From Prostheceraeus crozeri (lineage: Eukaryota > Platyhelminthes > Polycladida > Euryleptidae): DNA of 64,000 nucleotides. The notes beneath the pieces are model-generated. The model was not told the DNA's origin and made no database searches. It saw only the letters and a program-made list of their open reading frames with translations. How positions within the stretch are numbered: the first letter of the stretch is position 1; every line of letters starts with the position of its first letter. The DNA lies in assembly GCA_907163375.1 (NCBI GenBank), contig CAJQUW010003570.1, forward strand, positions 365,398 to 429,397, read 5' to 3'. Positions 20,154 to 32,355 of the stretch are shown in pieces. Made by a program: the position numbers and the translations under genes.

Positions 20154-21557
20154 CTAACTTGTATCAATTCCGTATCGCACAGTTCTTTTACGTTCCCTTC
20201 TAGGATATCTTTTATTGCTCTGTTCTTGGCTATTCTGACTGTTGATTTTAGTTATTGATGATATACTCGTGGATGATATTTTCTCCTTGTTGCTTCTTTC
20301 AGTTGGCTGGCCCCTCTTCAGATGATAGTAATTTCTTTCTATGACCTTCCCATTCTCTAAATGTTCTAATCGAAAAGACCAATTGGACAATCTTTTTGTG
20401 ATTTTGTATGGTCCGTCATATCTTGGAAATTGTATTCCTTTTTTTACTGGAAATATCTTCGCGATCTTCGCCATCACCACGTCCCCTTCCTTAAAATTTT
20501 TTACAGTTTTTTGGTCTTTATTGGAAAAACTATCATGTTTCCTTCTTTGTTCTTCCACATAGCGTGAATGTTTCCCCAATTTTTCTATATATTCTACTTG
20601 TTCTAATTTCTTGTTCTGTCTTATACCCGTGGGATTAGTATCGGCAATCCAGACATTGGGCATTGTTCTTCCAAATATTATTTCATACGGTGTGAATCCT
20701 GTACTTCCATGCTTTGTGCACCACACTGCTCTTTCTATCAGTGGCAGAACATCAGGCCAATCTCTTCCAGTGGAGGATACTGTTGCATAGAGCATGTCTT
20801 TCGTAGTTCGGAAAAGTCTTTCAATCATTCCGCTTCCTTGTGGATAGTAAGGTGAGGACTTCGTTTTCTTTATCTTTAATACCGAGCACAACTCTGTGAT
20901 TATTTCATTTTCGAAACTTGTTCCTCTGTCCGAGTGCACCGACACTGGTGTTCCGAATACCGCAATCCAATTCTTCAGAAGGGCTTTTGCAACTTCCGTT
21001 GCTCGTGTGCTTCTCATCGTAACCAAAGCTATATATCTGGAATAGTTATCAATAATTCCTAAGATATATTTTCACCATTTGTACTTGAAGGTAGCGGACC
21101 AGCTTTATCAAGTGATATTTTTTCAAATGGAAAGTTACTCGTTAGCGAATTTGCTTCATGCTTGACAACTTTACTACTTTTCCTTTTTTGCACAGAATTT
21201 ACACGATGCCACATTTATCTTTACATCCAGCGACATACCTGGCCAATAAAATCTCTCTTTTATTACATCCATTGTTTTCGACAATCCTACATGCGCTAGA
21301 GATTCATGGATTGTTTGCATATACTCTTTTCTTTTCACCTTAGGTATTGCTAGCCGGTATGATTCTTCATGTGACCCGTAATACAACAGACCACCTCGAA
21401 AACGCAGTTTCTCTCTTTTCTTCCATAGAATCTTGCTATTTTGATTGATAAGTTCAACAGGCTTCGCTTCGTTAACTCTACCTGATTTCAGCAATTGAAT
21501 TATCACTTTCAAATCGTCGTCCGATTCTTGATCGAGTTCCTCCTCCCATGTTACCAT
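20154..21557 (-). other. Gypsy fossil: integrase part
   Basis: Visible integrase features are an HHCC-type zinc-binding region (HESLAHVGLSKTMDVI with CKFC), core residues around HSDRGTSFENEI and YPQGSGMIERLFR, and a chromatin-proximal GPYKITKRLSN-type C-terminal domain. The sequence is part of a broken element and is recorded only as its integrase region. Confidence 0.85.
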
Positions 21558-22123
21558 TTTCCAGCAAAAAAAAATTTGTTATTATCCCTGTCTCCTTTCA
21601 GTATCTTAACACTTCTTTTCTGTTTTGGTTCATTGTGTTTTATTTGGCATTGTTCACACTCCGGAATTCGAGACATAGCATCTGCGTTTACATGCTGCTC
21701 ACCAGGTCGATATTTCACATCCATGTCATATATTTCCAAATCTTGTCGCCAACGGCAGTATTGACTGGTGTTAGGTTCTTTCCAATTTAATAACCAACAT
21801 AATGCTCGATGATCTGTTCTGATGGTGAACTTGCGACCCAACAGGTAATGTTTGAAGTACCTCACAAAGTAATGTATGGACAATAATTCCTTTCTTGTAA
21901 TACAATATTGTTTTTCTGACTGACTAATCTTTCTCGATGCATAGGCAATCACTTTTTTGTCTGATCCTTGAATTTGGGATAACACAGACCCTATACAATC
22001 GTGGCTAGCATCTGTGTCTAGAATAAACTTTCCAAATTGTGTTGAGAAACTGAGGACGGGTGCTGATATCAATGCATCCTTAAGTTTTTTAAACGATATA
22101 TTCAAGTTCTCATCCCAAATCAA
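21551..22123 (-). other. Gypsy fossil: reverse-transcriptase end and RNase H part
   Basis: Typical Gypsy order: a SFKKLKDALISAPVL thumb segment, RNase H start FILDTDASHDCIGSVLSQ, AYASRKISQSEKQY, the TDHRAL motif and WRQDLEIYDMDVKYRPG. These are classic landmarks of the Ty3/Gypsy RNase H domain. Upstream polymerase sequence is missing. Confidence 0.88.
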
Positions 22124-22348
22124 TGTAGTTTTTTCCTCTTAACTTTTTGATTTCATTTCTCTTTACATGCATTTTCCAGTGGTTTTGAAATGATCGCATA
22201 ATTTTTTATGAATTTGCAATAGTAGCCACAAAGACCTATAAATGATCTTAACTCCTCAACTGTTTTTGGAGTAGGCCATGATTCAATTGATGATGATTTA
22301 ATAATTTAATCTATTTTTTAATGATTTGATCCTGCTCGCGACGCCAGT

Positions 22349-22647
22349 TGTGGTATTAGTAGAACTCGTCATTGTAACGTATTGCACCAAGTATATTTAC
22401 CAAATTGCAATATACAAGCAGGGACAAATCTATAGACAACAACAGTCCAATTACTAATCAACCACTATCTCGATAACACTCAATCATGTTATAATGAAGT
22501 CATGGCAATAGAATTAAACTTGAATGATATGTAACGTAGTTATCTAACAGTACAGTGATGATCTATGGTTTCCTTATACAACATATAACTTGTAACGTAG
22601 CTATCTTACAATGCATACTGTACCATTGATAAATCCATTATACAACA
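22349..22647 (-). repeat. LTR next to the primer-binding site (5' LTR)
   Basis: 299 bp with the same termini as 19822-20120. The primer-binding site lies directly inside it. Confidence 0.9.
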
Positions 22648-22689
22648 TATAGCAATCCCAAAAAAGCAATGAAGATCAATAAAAGACCT

Positions 22690-23104
22690 CCGCCCACTTA
22701 CCGTGATCCCGGTGCCGGCCAAAATCCTTGAACGTCTGATACGAAAGTCGGTCAAAGACAAATTGAATCAAACATATGGTGACCATCAATATGGTCTCCG
22801 TCCAAGATGCTCAACATCTTATGCTCACATTCCACTTGTCGACGCCATAGCTAAACATCGGGACTCCCCTAATATCGACAAAGTTGTATTGCTGGCTTTT
22901 GATCTCAGTATAGGGCCTTCGATCGCTTGCCACACGACAAATTGCTCCAGTCCTTGACGGAAAGCGAACTTCCACCTGATTTCATTCGTTGGTGTTTTAG
23001 CTGTTTTCACAGAAGAAGGCAGAGAGTAGCACTACATGGTCTGGTCTTAATAGAAAAGTCACTTCATCCGGTGTACCACATGGCTCCGTTATCTCGTCTC
23101 ATTT
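22690..23104 (+). pseudogene. LINE reverse transcriptase, N-terminal part (interrupted)
   Basis: The + strand encodes VPAKILERLIRKSV, DHQYGLRPRCST and VVLLAFDL, then in another frame LPHDKLLQSL and SSGVPHGSVIS. These are the conserved blocks 1-5 of a CR1/L2/Jockey-like LINE reverse transcriptase (the usual GFRPGRST and SKAFDxLPH motifs). A one-base shift separates the two frames near 22910. The element is 5' truncated; no endonuclease domain is present. At about 23100 it is broken by the 3' end of a second LINE on the opposite strand and resumes at about 23896. Confidence 0.8.
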
Positions 23105-23895
23105 ATGGGTTCTTTATCTCCTGAACATAGAAAGAATAGAAAGATATATTTTCAGTTGAATAAAAATCATACAAATCAAGAAAAAAATGAGGTCTGAATC
23201 TTGTCAGTGAGTAGTTCAAAAATTGGAAATCAGCAGTCAGCAAAATGTCTGTACGGCAAAGAGGACACATATACAATGAAGGAGTTGAGTCGTCGAGATG
23301 TGCTTGTGAATGATAGAATTGGCCGTCCACTTCGAGTGCTGATGAGCGGAACCAGGTCATGCAGGGGATGAGTTGGTGATGAGCACTTTTCAAACAGATT
23401 CAATGAAGCTCTGAGTCTCCTGACATCCAAGTTCTCCAGACAAGACGAATCGCACTCCATACCGCAGATAACTCTGTGTGCTCGACGCTGTAACTTACTG
23501 AGGTCACTAGACAGATATTTTGGCATGCCAACAAAGAGAGGAGAACAATATTCAAGCAAAGATCTCAACATGCAGTTATAAACAGTGATCAAATCAGGCT
23601 TACACAAAAAGCATTTCAGAGTTCTAATGCAGTGCAATCTTTTGACAAAAAGCTTAGAAATGTGGTCAAAATGTAGCTGCCAACGCAAATCATTCGACCA
23701 AATTACACCAAGTATGCGCTGCTTTTTGACAAGTTCACAATCTGGAACAATACAAGGTGTACAATCATTTCTTTTGTTAAAATACATGCACTTTGATTTC
23801 TGAGTGTTGACCTTCAGATTCATTGCATTTGCCCATGACATAAAATTGTTGTGTTCTTGCAATACATTGCCTTTGGTAGTGTATTGGTAGTGTAA
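23105..23895 (-). mobile_element. second LINE, 3' end, inserted on the minus strand
   Basis: A minus-strand frame (about 23885-23230, with an in-frame stop) encodes the region after the YxDD box of a CR1/Jockey-like reverse transcriptase: MNLKVNTQKSKCMYFNK, RILGVIWSNDLRWQLHFDHI, RLHCIRTLKCFL, and LLEYCSPLFVGMPKYLSSDL with LQRRAHRVICG. A short 3' tail lies at 23105-23230. Only the last third of the LINE is present, as usual for 5'-truncated insertions. It sits in the reverse transcriptase of the + strand LINE, so it is the younger of the two. Confidence 0.82.
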
Positions 23896-24540
23896 CATTT
23901 GGACACAAACATTTTCAAATACGCTGATGACTTTTACTTGTTGCTTCCACCGTGCAAGCACTCAAATATGAGTGACATTATTCACTCTGAAATCAATAGC
24001 GTTACACATTGGTGTCACATACACATGGTCTTGCGATTAATGTGGACAAAACTCGTCTTACAATGTTTGACAAGTCAGGATGTTCAGTCAGCCTTCCCTC
24101 TGACCTTACGATAGTCCCGGAAATCAAATTACTTGGAGTGACTTTCCAACAGAATCTACAGTGGGATTCCCACATCGACAGCATTACTAAGAAAGCTTCT
24201 CACCGTATTTTCCTTTTAAAGCAACTGAAAAGATGCCTGGTATAAGTAAAAACGATCTTTTGTGTATGTCCAAGGCATATATTTCAAGCATGCTTGAATA
24301 CAACTGACCTATACTTTTTGATAAGTTCAAAAAATCAAAAAGAAAAGTTGAAAGGGTTAGAAAGCGCTGCCATCTCATCATATGTCGTAGTTCTGACAGT
24401 AATTGCAATTTACTGCCTTCCTTCTTTGAGTGGGCAGACAAGATTGCTCTTCGTACGACTTTTTGTATCATTTGGCTCCACGCCGACTTACCGTTTCGGG
24501 TCATATCGCAATTCCACGTTGTAACTTAGTGCGACGGTTT
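23896..24540 (+). pseudogene. LINE reverse transcriptase, C-terminal part (resumed)
   Basis: Continues the + strand LINE: the catalytic YADD at 23920-23931 (IFKYADDFYLLLPP), then in a second frame GLAINVDKTRLTMFDKSG and EIKLLGVTFQQNLQWDSHI, then AYISSMLEYN and HLIICRSSDSNCNLLPSF toward the end. Frames change near 24010 and 24250 and there is an in-frame stop after SSMLEYN, so it is inactive. The 3' end is followed by a 31-bp direct duplication that may be its tail. Confidence 0.8.
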
Positions 24541-24627
24541 TCTACTTTCTTTCCTTTTACAAATGTTTGATTATCTTCTCTTCCTTAACGATGTTGTGAG
24601 ATTCGCATGAACTGCTCTAGAAGCTTA

Positions 24628-24689
24628 TTCTATTACCAATATACAAAGATTGTTAAAATTCTATTACCAATATACAAAGATTGTTAAAT
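24628..24689. repeat. 31-bp tandem duplication
   Basis: Two adjacent copies of TTCTATTACCAATATACAAA plus GATTGTTAAAA. CR1/L2-type LINEs often end in short tandem repeats instead of poly(A), so this may be the LINE tail. Confidence 0.8.
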
Positions 24690-26651
24690 CAAAATAAGAA
24701 TGCTTCTATAATAGCACTTCACGACTGAGAATGCACTACAACACCAAAAACAGATTTTTCCAGAAGAAATTTTCATTTAAAATTCCAACATCTGTACTTG
24801 TTCTCACTACCTATTAAGTTGAAAATTCAAATGATTTCAAGATAGCTCTATATCATAATGCTGTCATTTTACGACTTGATAAGCGTTGGAACGCCTGGTA
24901 ATGCGAACGTTTTGCATGTGAAATTTTTCATTTGAAAGAAAATATGTTTTTCATGGTTGGCCTGCTACCTACAAAATTCAAAATTAGAATTTTCTCGGAA
25001 ATAGTTGGAGGGATATTTTCAGATTTACATTTTTTAACAACCCGGAATTAGTATGTTCAAATATGGTCTGCAAACCGCTTTTATGGAGAATTTTTAGGTA
25101 ACAATCGAATTCAAGTCCACCGTAGACTCTCAACAATCAATCTGATTATGTGGACTATATCCGTCTCACGGGATGCAAGCTGATGCAAACTCTATGCAAA
25201 CTCCATCATTTTTAACTGTGATATTTTTTACCAAGTACGTGGGCCTAATCTATGCACTACATTTCTTATTTTCTAATGCCGCTTGATGAGCATTCCAGAT
25301 GCTTTCAAAAATCCTTTCTCTTCAACATTACGCTCAGATTTTACAAGTCATCATTCATTTCTTTATTTACATTCTCAAGTTTCAGAAATTGAGTAGTTGC
25401 GTGGAAATTGCGTAGAGAAAAATCTGCTTTGATGCTTGATATAGTAATTCGCATTATGATGTACAACAACAGCTTGTTTTTAGAAAAATGCTCTGGATAA
25501 TCATATTTTTAAAAAGTTTTTTAGAAGTTTAGTATTTTATCAAATTCACTTATTAAGCATTCATTCTGAATGATGCTTTGATTTTTATGTAAGATGTAAT
25601 TTGAAAATCCATTTTACGTGAACAGGCCGTCATATGGGTGAAAATGTGTAAGATTGGATAATATTACAACAGCTTGGCTAATTGATCACTTTTTTGGGAA
25701 TGTAAGTACTTACTCTATGTTCTGCACCTCCTAATGATTAGAATCTACTAAGTAAGTAGGCCTATATGAGGTTTGTCTTGGAATACCATGAATAATTAAA
25801 ACGTTTGGCAGTACGATATCAAGATGTTTATGTAAATAAATGTCCATGATCTCTAGTCTTTTCAGGTTCATGTGATTCATGCCGTAATCAAAATGCCATT
25901 GTTGCAATAATGTAAATGTCCCCTCCTTCCAGAGCTGCCTTGTTATTCTCTCTAATCATTTATGTCTATTTCTTAGTGTTTTCATCTGAACAGTACATAT
26001 TGATTTGACATGATCATATTCATTTTGTAAGTACATCATTCATATCATTGAATACTAATTCATATTTTTGTTGATAATCACATTTCTCATCATCATCATG
26101 CCTATTTTCTGACATCATTTATCATATTATGTTCTGGTGAGAAATCAACATTGAGAATACACACAAAAATGGTGGGAACTTGGCTGTCACGATCTGAACG
26201 TCGCCGGGGATTCATCACGTGTTGCTCACGTACCTGGCATCTTGTCAAAACACGCTATTCTTTGGTGAATTCATAACGTTAAGTAGCCGCTTTTTAAAGA
26301 GTCTAGAACGTGTCACTATCTACAGTGTACGTGCAAGGAACAAATGAGCCTCAAGATGAATATATAAAATCAACAGCGGATTTTACAGACCTAGAAATGG
26401 AGTGCAAATGAGAGGTGGCAAAAGAACAATAACTGCGGCTAGTACTGGTTCTAAATATAGCTGAACGTGGTAGTCGGATTTGCTCAGCACGTAGGGGATG
26501 ACTTGTGCACGTGCAGTTGCACACCATCACATGTTAGAAACGTGTTATGACGCGACACTTTCTCCGTGTTGTACACCTGTGAAACAATTTCATGATTGCT
26601 TGGGTAGTTCTCAATGCATCAATCATTTATAATACGCTGTTTCATAAGTAC
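24690..26651. other. unassigned AT-rich intergenic or intronic sequence
   Basis: No gene seen. A GC-richer patch with several CACGTG/ACGTG motifs lies at about 26200-26590 and could be an old transposon remnant, but no ends were identified. Confidence 0.5.
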
Positions 26652-27562
26652 TGAGAACTCATGTGTATCTCAGCAAAATTTCATTCAAATCATTAGAAAT
26701 TTTAACCACCGATACTTTGGTTCATATGTGACTTCAGAAGGAAAGAATTTTGAATCATAGATATCTGAAAACTGTTTTATAGCTATCAACAAAGTACTTA
26801 AATTCCCACCTGTAACGAATTGTAATTATCACCATTGGCTAATTGAGAAATAGACATTACGATCAAACATAGAGTTATTCAGTCTCAAACATAGTCCACG
26901 CTATGAATGCGGTGGTGTCACGCAGTTTCTTCCGCGGTTGATTTCTACAGTGAGTCATAAGATGGTCTACTTCACCAGACACCAGCCTTCACTTTTTTCT
27001 GCCGAAATCGTGCGGGCAAGGGTGGAGTAACTGGGACAGTCATCAGGCCAAACTTCAAATCAAAGAGTGCTTCATGAATTTCTCGAGCTGATCTTCTTTT
27101 TCTCCATTCAGTATAAACGTACAAAAATATACACTCTTCGCGCGTCCATCAGTCATGCAAAAGTTTGTTGTGAAACGTATACTCCAGGATGAACAACTTA
27201 AGTTTGAAATTTAAACATTAGTTAAGTTGTTAAGAAATGTTTTTATCTCTTGTCATGTACATGTATATACATACTATCACTACATACCCTTGATTTAAAT
27301 TTTCTTTGAAATCGAATTCAAATTATTGAACTGCGGACGAGTTTAAATACAAAAGATCTTAATCAGTGGTGATAATTACAATTCGTTGCAGGTGGGAATT
27401 TTGATACTTTGTGGATAGCTATGAAACAGTTATCAGATATCTATGTTTCAAAATTCTTTCGCTCTGAAGTTACACATGAACTGGATATGAAGTAGAGCAT
27501 CTGTGGTTAACATTTCTAGAGAATTGAATGAAATTTTGCTGAGATACACAAAAGTTTTCTCA
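26652..27562. repeat. long inverted repeat (fold-back or TIR element)
   Basis: Left arm about 26652-26836 and right arm about 27364-27562 are inverse complements with visible but moderate divergence. The outer ends carry GTGTATCTCAGCAAAATTTC and the inner ends ACGAATTGTAATTATCACCA. The roughly 530-bp centre is non-coding. The target duplication was not resolved. Confidence 0.82.
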
Positions 27563-29432
27563 CAATGCCTCGTGAATTTGGATAGAGTAAGTAGGACATG
27601 CAAGTCATCGGAAATATTGTCCAATAATTGGTTTTGGTATTATCATCACTATTTATCATGCGTTTTTATGAAATAGTCCGTTGATTGTCATTCGGACTGG
27701 TGATCGGTACTTGGTTTTAAAAAACAATGTTTTTTGAAATGTTTTAAAACAGAAAAACATGACATTTCATGTGTAATCATGCACAAGCTGTAAGAATAGT
27801 ATCTTTGGTTTTGAACTTTAGGATAAAAACAAAGATTTGGTAATGAAGCATTATAATTGAACACAAAAGATAAATGGATCTCATGTACATGCATGAGGCC
27901 AGAGAGGATCAACAGGGACTGAAAACGGCACTCCGGACCACCATCACAATTGGAACTCAGAAGATAAGTAAACACAAGCCTTTAAATTCCGGAGAAAAAA
28001 AAATCATTGCTCAACTGCGTGAAGACCTCCCTTGTGAGAGGAGGCTGAATTTTCGACGTTGCCATTATCGCAATAGTTGTACGATATAATGACCATATTC
28101 GTCTGATGACATATCGTGGGCAATCAAATCCCATTCACTCAGCTCTCAGGGTGTTGTTATCAAGGCATGCACATGGATCAATGCATTGATCGGAGTGACT
28201 CTCGGACAGATGAGTGCCATACATATGCAGTAGAATAGTACGACCAAATAATTGTGAGATTCTGTGACATGCAATAATCTTCATCAAGCTTTAAACACGT
28301 CCAACTTGCTATATCAAATTGACAATGTAATGGTTTCAGATAGATGATTTCCCGATTTATTTTTCTATTACAGACTTAACGAGGACCTTCATTAAATTTT
28401 CTTATTGCTGCTTAAGAACTTTAGAACATTAGAACATTAACGAAGAGCATTAGTCTTTAGAATATTATGTTACAGGTTGATTACTTTCGGGATTTTGAAT
28501 CTCGAGAAGATGCGATAATCCAGGGATTGAAAATTCTTTTGCTCACTGCTATGTAATCAAATTACTCCTGCTTTGCACTGGAAGTATCCTAGATAGGTTG
28601 TGCACACAGGGTTAGAACCGTCCGTAGACCGGTTTCGGTTGTGAATATTGAAGACCCCCAGTTATTTCAATGAAATCTATGCCGCCCATTGACAGAAGAA
28701 TGACACATGGAAAGAACATGAAATTGTCAATGTAAACAGCCGACTGAATATACATGTAAGTCTCGAGGCATGTAGCTGCGGTGCGAGCTTATATACACAC
28801 AAAATCTTCAAATGTAATTTGGGTTTCGACCCTGGGCTGCTCTTTGTTCCAGGTCAGCTCGCGGCCATCATTATGACTGAGTCAACATACCTGCATCTAA
28901 ACGTCGAAGTATAAAATTCTGCTTTTTAGATGAAGTCGTAAATCACTGGAATTTGCTCACAAGTGACGAAATAAAAGTAACTTAGGTGAAATCTGCTTGC
29001 GACTTCCGAAGACACAACCGTAGGCAACACTTATTGGCATTCAGGGTACCGTTAGGCCTACCTACTCATTAACGATCAATCAGCAATCATATTTTTCGTC
29101 TTCTTGCATCATTTTCATCTACGTTTGTGTCAGCATTTTCATTCTCCGCAATTAATTTACTTGGTGATGATTTGTCTTTGAAAATTCAGCTATTATTGGC
29201 GCCGAATGTGTGGTTTTCGTCTAATTTGATGTCTAACTGTAAAACTTCAAGTACAACATTAGTCCACTCCATCTTGCATCGCAGTGACAGCAACTATTGA
29301 CGTGAAAAGATTTTACGCGTGCAATATAATTGATTTCTTTCAGTTGTGGCTACTTTACAATTTCCGATATTTAATTCCAGTATCATGTAAATAAAACTAT
29401 GAAAATCATGGTTTTATTATAAAGAAACACCA
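27563..29432. other. unassigned sequence
   Basis: No supported gene. A few small frames (about 27688-27975 minus, 27874-28089 plus) have no recognisable features and overlap each other. Confidence 0.5.
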
Positions 29433-29835
29433 GGTGACATGCCACGCTCAATTACGCGTAATTACTCATAACCCTAAACATTCGTGGCTATGTGTGACAT
29501 TACTGCAACATCTGTCGGCAGTCCTGGTATATAGACTTTGCGTTTCATGTGCTTGTATGTATGAGAGGCTAAACAATTTGATATAACCTCAATTTCACGC
29601 TCAGGGAAGACAGAACATGCTTTGAGGTTCATCCGTGGTTCAAGCGGCAACCCAGACTATAAACGCTCACCCGCGCGTATTCATAAATATTTCCCATGTT
29701 TCAGCAGCATCAGATCAAGTGATTTCTGACTCTTAGTGTAGCGGGTATGTACACGGGTAGAAGAATAGAATGTCCTTAACCACGGATGTTTGGGGTGTTT
29801 CGTAATTACGCGTGAATCACGCGTGGCATGTCACC
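29433..29835 (+). mobile_element. GGTGACATGCC MITE, copy 2
   Basis: Ends GGTGACATGCCACGC and GCGTGGCATGTCACC. The internal sequence matches copy 1 at 17151-17610 (CAGTCCTGGTATATAGACTT, ACTCACCCGCGCGTATTCA-like parts) with small deletions. TA follows on the right side; the left flank is CA. Confidence 0.85.
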
Positions 29836-30206
29836 TAGTGAATTCTGCTTCTAATTCCTTTAGCATAATTAGAATTTTTCCAGTTCTTTACGCAAACCGC
29901 TTTTAATTCTGGATTTCATCAACACTTTCAAGAATAGACCATGCCTTCTAGATTCCAAGGACTTAATTAAAGATCACATGACAGTCCTTTGAAATCTTCG
30001 GTGCGCCAGTGCGAACAGGTGCAAAAACCCGACCGGTTCCAACCCTGGTGAATGTTGCCAAAAAAATAAAAGTTCAGAATGATAAGAAAGGATAATTGAA
30101 AAAATGAAGAACTTTCCATCAGTCGTGCTTAGAAATGAAGTCACTTTTTCATTGGTTTGACATGTGCTAAAAGTTCAAACAGTTTCTTCTTACAAGTATT
30201 TGTGAA

Positions 30207-30394
30207 TCAGAGACCATCATGTGCTTTATGAGTTCCAGCTTCTTCCGATCTGTATAGACGGCATATATGATTCTCGTATGAAAATGATCTGCAATTTAAT
30301 CCGCTGTAGTCACATTCTCGTGCACAATCAAGAATGGTCGAAAGGCGAACTTCCTTCGTAGGAGCTTCAGTTATTGTAGGCACTTTGCGAATAT
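30207..30394 (-). CDS. PAN/apple-like domain exon, possibly the 3' coding exon
   Basis: On the minus strand a good splice acceptor (CTCTTGCTTGCAG) precedes ATATTCGC at 30394. The frame then encodes IRKVPTITEAPTKEV and TILDCARECDYSGLNCRSFS, then YENHICRLYRS, ending at TGA (30209-30207). The spacing C-x3-C-x6-C plus FSY and C-x-L is the core of a PAN/apple module, which binds protein or carbohydrate in secreted proteins. The exon starts in phase 1, matching the phase of the fucolectin-type exons at 54352, 48266 and 61879 on the same strand, so it may be the last exon of the same mosaic gene. It is shorter than a full PAN domain at its C-terminal end. Confidence 0.5.
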
Positions 30395-30679
30395 CTGCAA
30401 GCAAGAGAAACAAGATGCAATGCGTAAACTTGGTGTCTTTCCATAGTTTATATTTAAAATTCATCATACAGCAAATGTCTTAACCACAGAGTCGACTTAA
30501 AAAAGTATCTGTATACAGCTAACATTTTTATGTGAAGAGATTCACTTTTTTGCGGAGATTGAGTTCCTACGGATCAAAACATTATTTGAGCAGTTTTAAA
30601 AAGTCAAAATTTTGCAATTTTATATACTACCGAGATGACGCCCCGTTATAAGTAGTATGAGGCAAATTGGATATCAAAA

Positions 30680-31044
30680 GGAACATTCCATTCACCTACT
30701 CGTGTACATACTCGCGGCACTAAGAGTCAGAAATCATTTGATCTGATGCTATTAAAACATGGGCAATGTTTATGAATACGCGAGGGCGAGTGTTTATAGT
30801 TTGCGCGTGGTCTACGATTGTTTGCGTTGCCACTTGAACCATGGATGAACCACTAAGCATGTTCTGTCTTCCCTGAGCATGAAATTGAGGTCCTATCACA
30901 TTGTTTAGCCTCTCATGCATACAGACACATGAGACACAAAGTCCATATAACAGGACTGCCGACAGATGTTGCAGTAATGTCACGCATAGCCACGAATGTT
31001 TAGGGTCATGTGTAATTACTCGTAATTGAGCGTGGCATATCACC
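30680..31044 (-). mobile_element. GGTGACATGCC MITE, copy 3, truncated
   Basis: Inverse orientation to copy 1. It contains GCACTAAGAGTCAGAAATCA, CATGAGACACAAAGTC and the terminus GCGTGGCATATCACC at 31044. The other terminal repeat is missing. It lies in MITE copy E and is therefore younger than that insertion. Confidence 0.8.
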
Positions 31045-31346
31045 GTGGTGTATATTTGCTAACAAGCATCGCAATTAAGCGGAAGTTAAATTGATTATCA
31101 AAGGAAATTCATGAACAGTTTTCATTACATATAATGCAAGTTTTCAAGAAAAACTTGAGATATCATTGTGCTTATTGACTGAAATGTCAAGTTTTTAATT
31201 CAATTTTCATCGCCATGATTTTTTGATTCACTACATTCATATTTCATTTCTTAAATCTGAATGGTAATGTGGACCCATTTGCATCTTCTAAAGTGTAATT
31301 GTGGTCATTGTCCCTGATTATGTTATTTTGCTATTCCAGTGGCAGG

Positions 31347-32355
31347 TAGTGATGAAAATTTTCCGGAAAATTTTGGAAAATTTTGAAAGTTTTGATTTTT
31401 TTGATAGGCCCTATAATTTGAGCGCTTCCACTGCCGAGGCAGCTACGCACCAATAAATTGGGTCTGAAACTCTTGATTTCATCACTATTTCGATTAAAGT
31501 GATCGTAGTAGTACGAGTTCTGTCCGCGCATTTTTGAACATTCCTTTGCCACCAAAGGCTTGTGCTAATTTGCTAGCATTTTTAATTATCACACATACCG
31601 GGATAACGTGAATCTTGCTTTACAATAGGGGTATAATTTCATGCAATGTGAAAGATCTGGAGCAAAAATAATATGCTTCATCTTGGAGTTTGCTAATTGT
31701 TAGCTTGAAAGTTAAGCTTTATCATGCAGCGTTGATCATATAGTGATAAAGATTCTCCATGTGTTGATGAACATGTGAAGTATAAGCACACAATCCACGC
31801 AGCATTCATGAGCGACCTGGAAGATGTAAAGACTGTAAACTCGTGAGATATTTGGAAACTAATGATATCTGTGATGAGTAAAAGAATCCGATATCTTCGT
31901 TGAGGATACACATCCTCCATTTCTAGTTCAGATGGTTCAGATAGTACCAAATCGATTTCAGATCTGCCCAAATGAATTTCAGGTATAATCCAAATGAATT
32001 GGAGATCTCCAGTTGAATTTAAAATCTTTTCAAAGTTGTGCTTCTGACAGATATCTGAAATTCAGCTAGAGAAACCTGAAATCCATCTAATGTCTGAAAT
32101 TCATTTGGAAAGATCTGAAATAGACTTGGAAAAGGTGAAGTTGCAGGTTCCAAAAGCTAACATACAGGGATGATAGAGAAGTTTTCGGTCTTTGAATATT
32201 ACTTAGTCTTTTCAAACGACTATAATAAGTCTCCAAAACAAAGGAAAAACGTCAATCACCAAAAAATAAATTTCAAAATTTTTCAATGGAAAATTTTCCG
32301 GAAGATTTTGAAAAAATGGAAAATTTTGACGGAAAATTTTCCATTTGCATCACTA
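31347..32355. mobile_element. nonautonomous hAT-like element
   Basis: Ends TAGTGATGAAAATTTTCC and ...ATTTGCATCACTA fit the hAT terminal pattern (YARNG) and are flanked by an exact 8-bp duplication GTGGCAGG (31339-31346 and 32356-32363). About 1 kb, rich in GGAAAATTTTCC palindromes and GATCTGAAATTC motifs, without coding sequence. It interrupts MITE copy E. Confidence 0.85.

Larger units (their letters stand above)
19822..22647 (-). mobile_element. Gypsy/Ty3-type LTR retroelement fossil with two LTRs
   Basis: The element is on the minus strand. LTRs lie at 22349-22647 and 19822-20120, a primer-binding site (TGGCGTCGCGAGCAGGATC) next to the first LTR at about 22327-22346, and a purine run next to the second LTR. 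The coding remnant carries a reverse-transcriptase end plus RNase H part and an integrase part. Gag, protease and most of the reverse transcriptase are missing, and the rest is broken, about two or three breaks. The LTRs differ at roughly ten of 299 positions, suggesting a fairly old insertion. No clear target duplication was found. Confidence 0.92.

Noticed and set aside
27688-28089. Overlapping small frames on both strands
   Set aside because: No motif, no splice context and no similarity I recognise.
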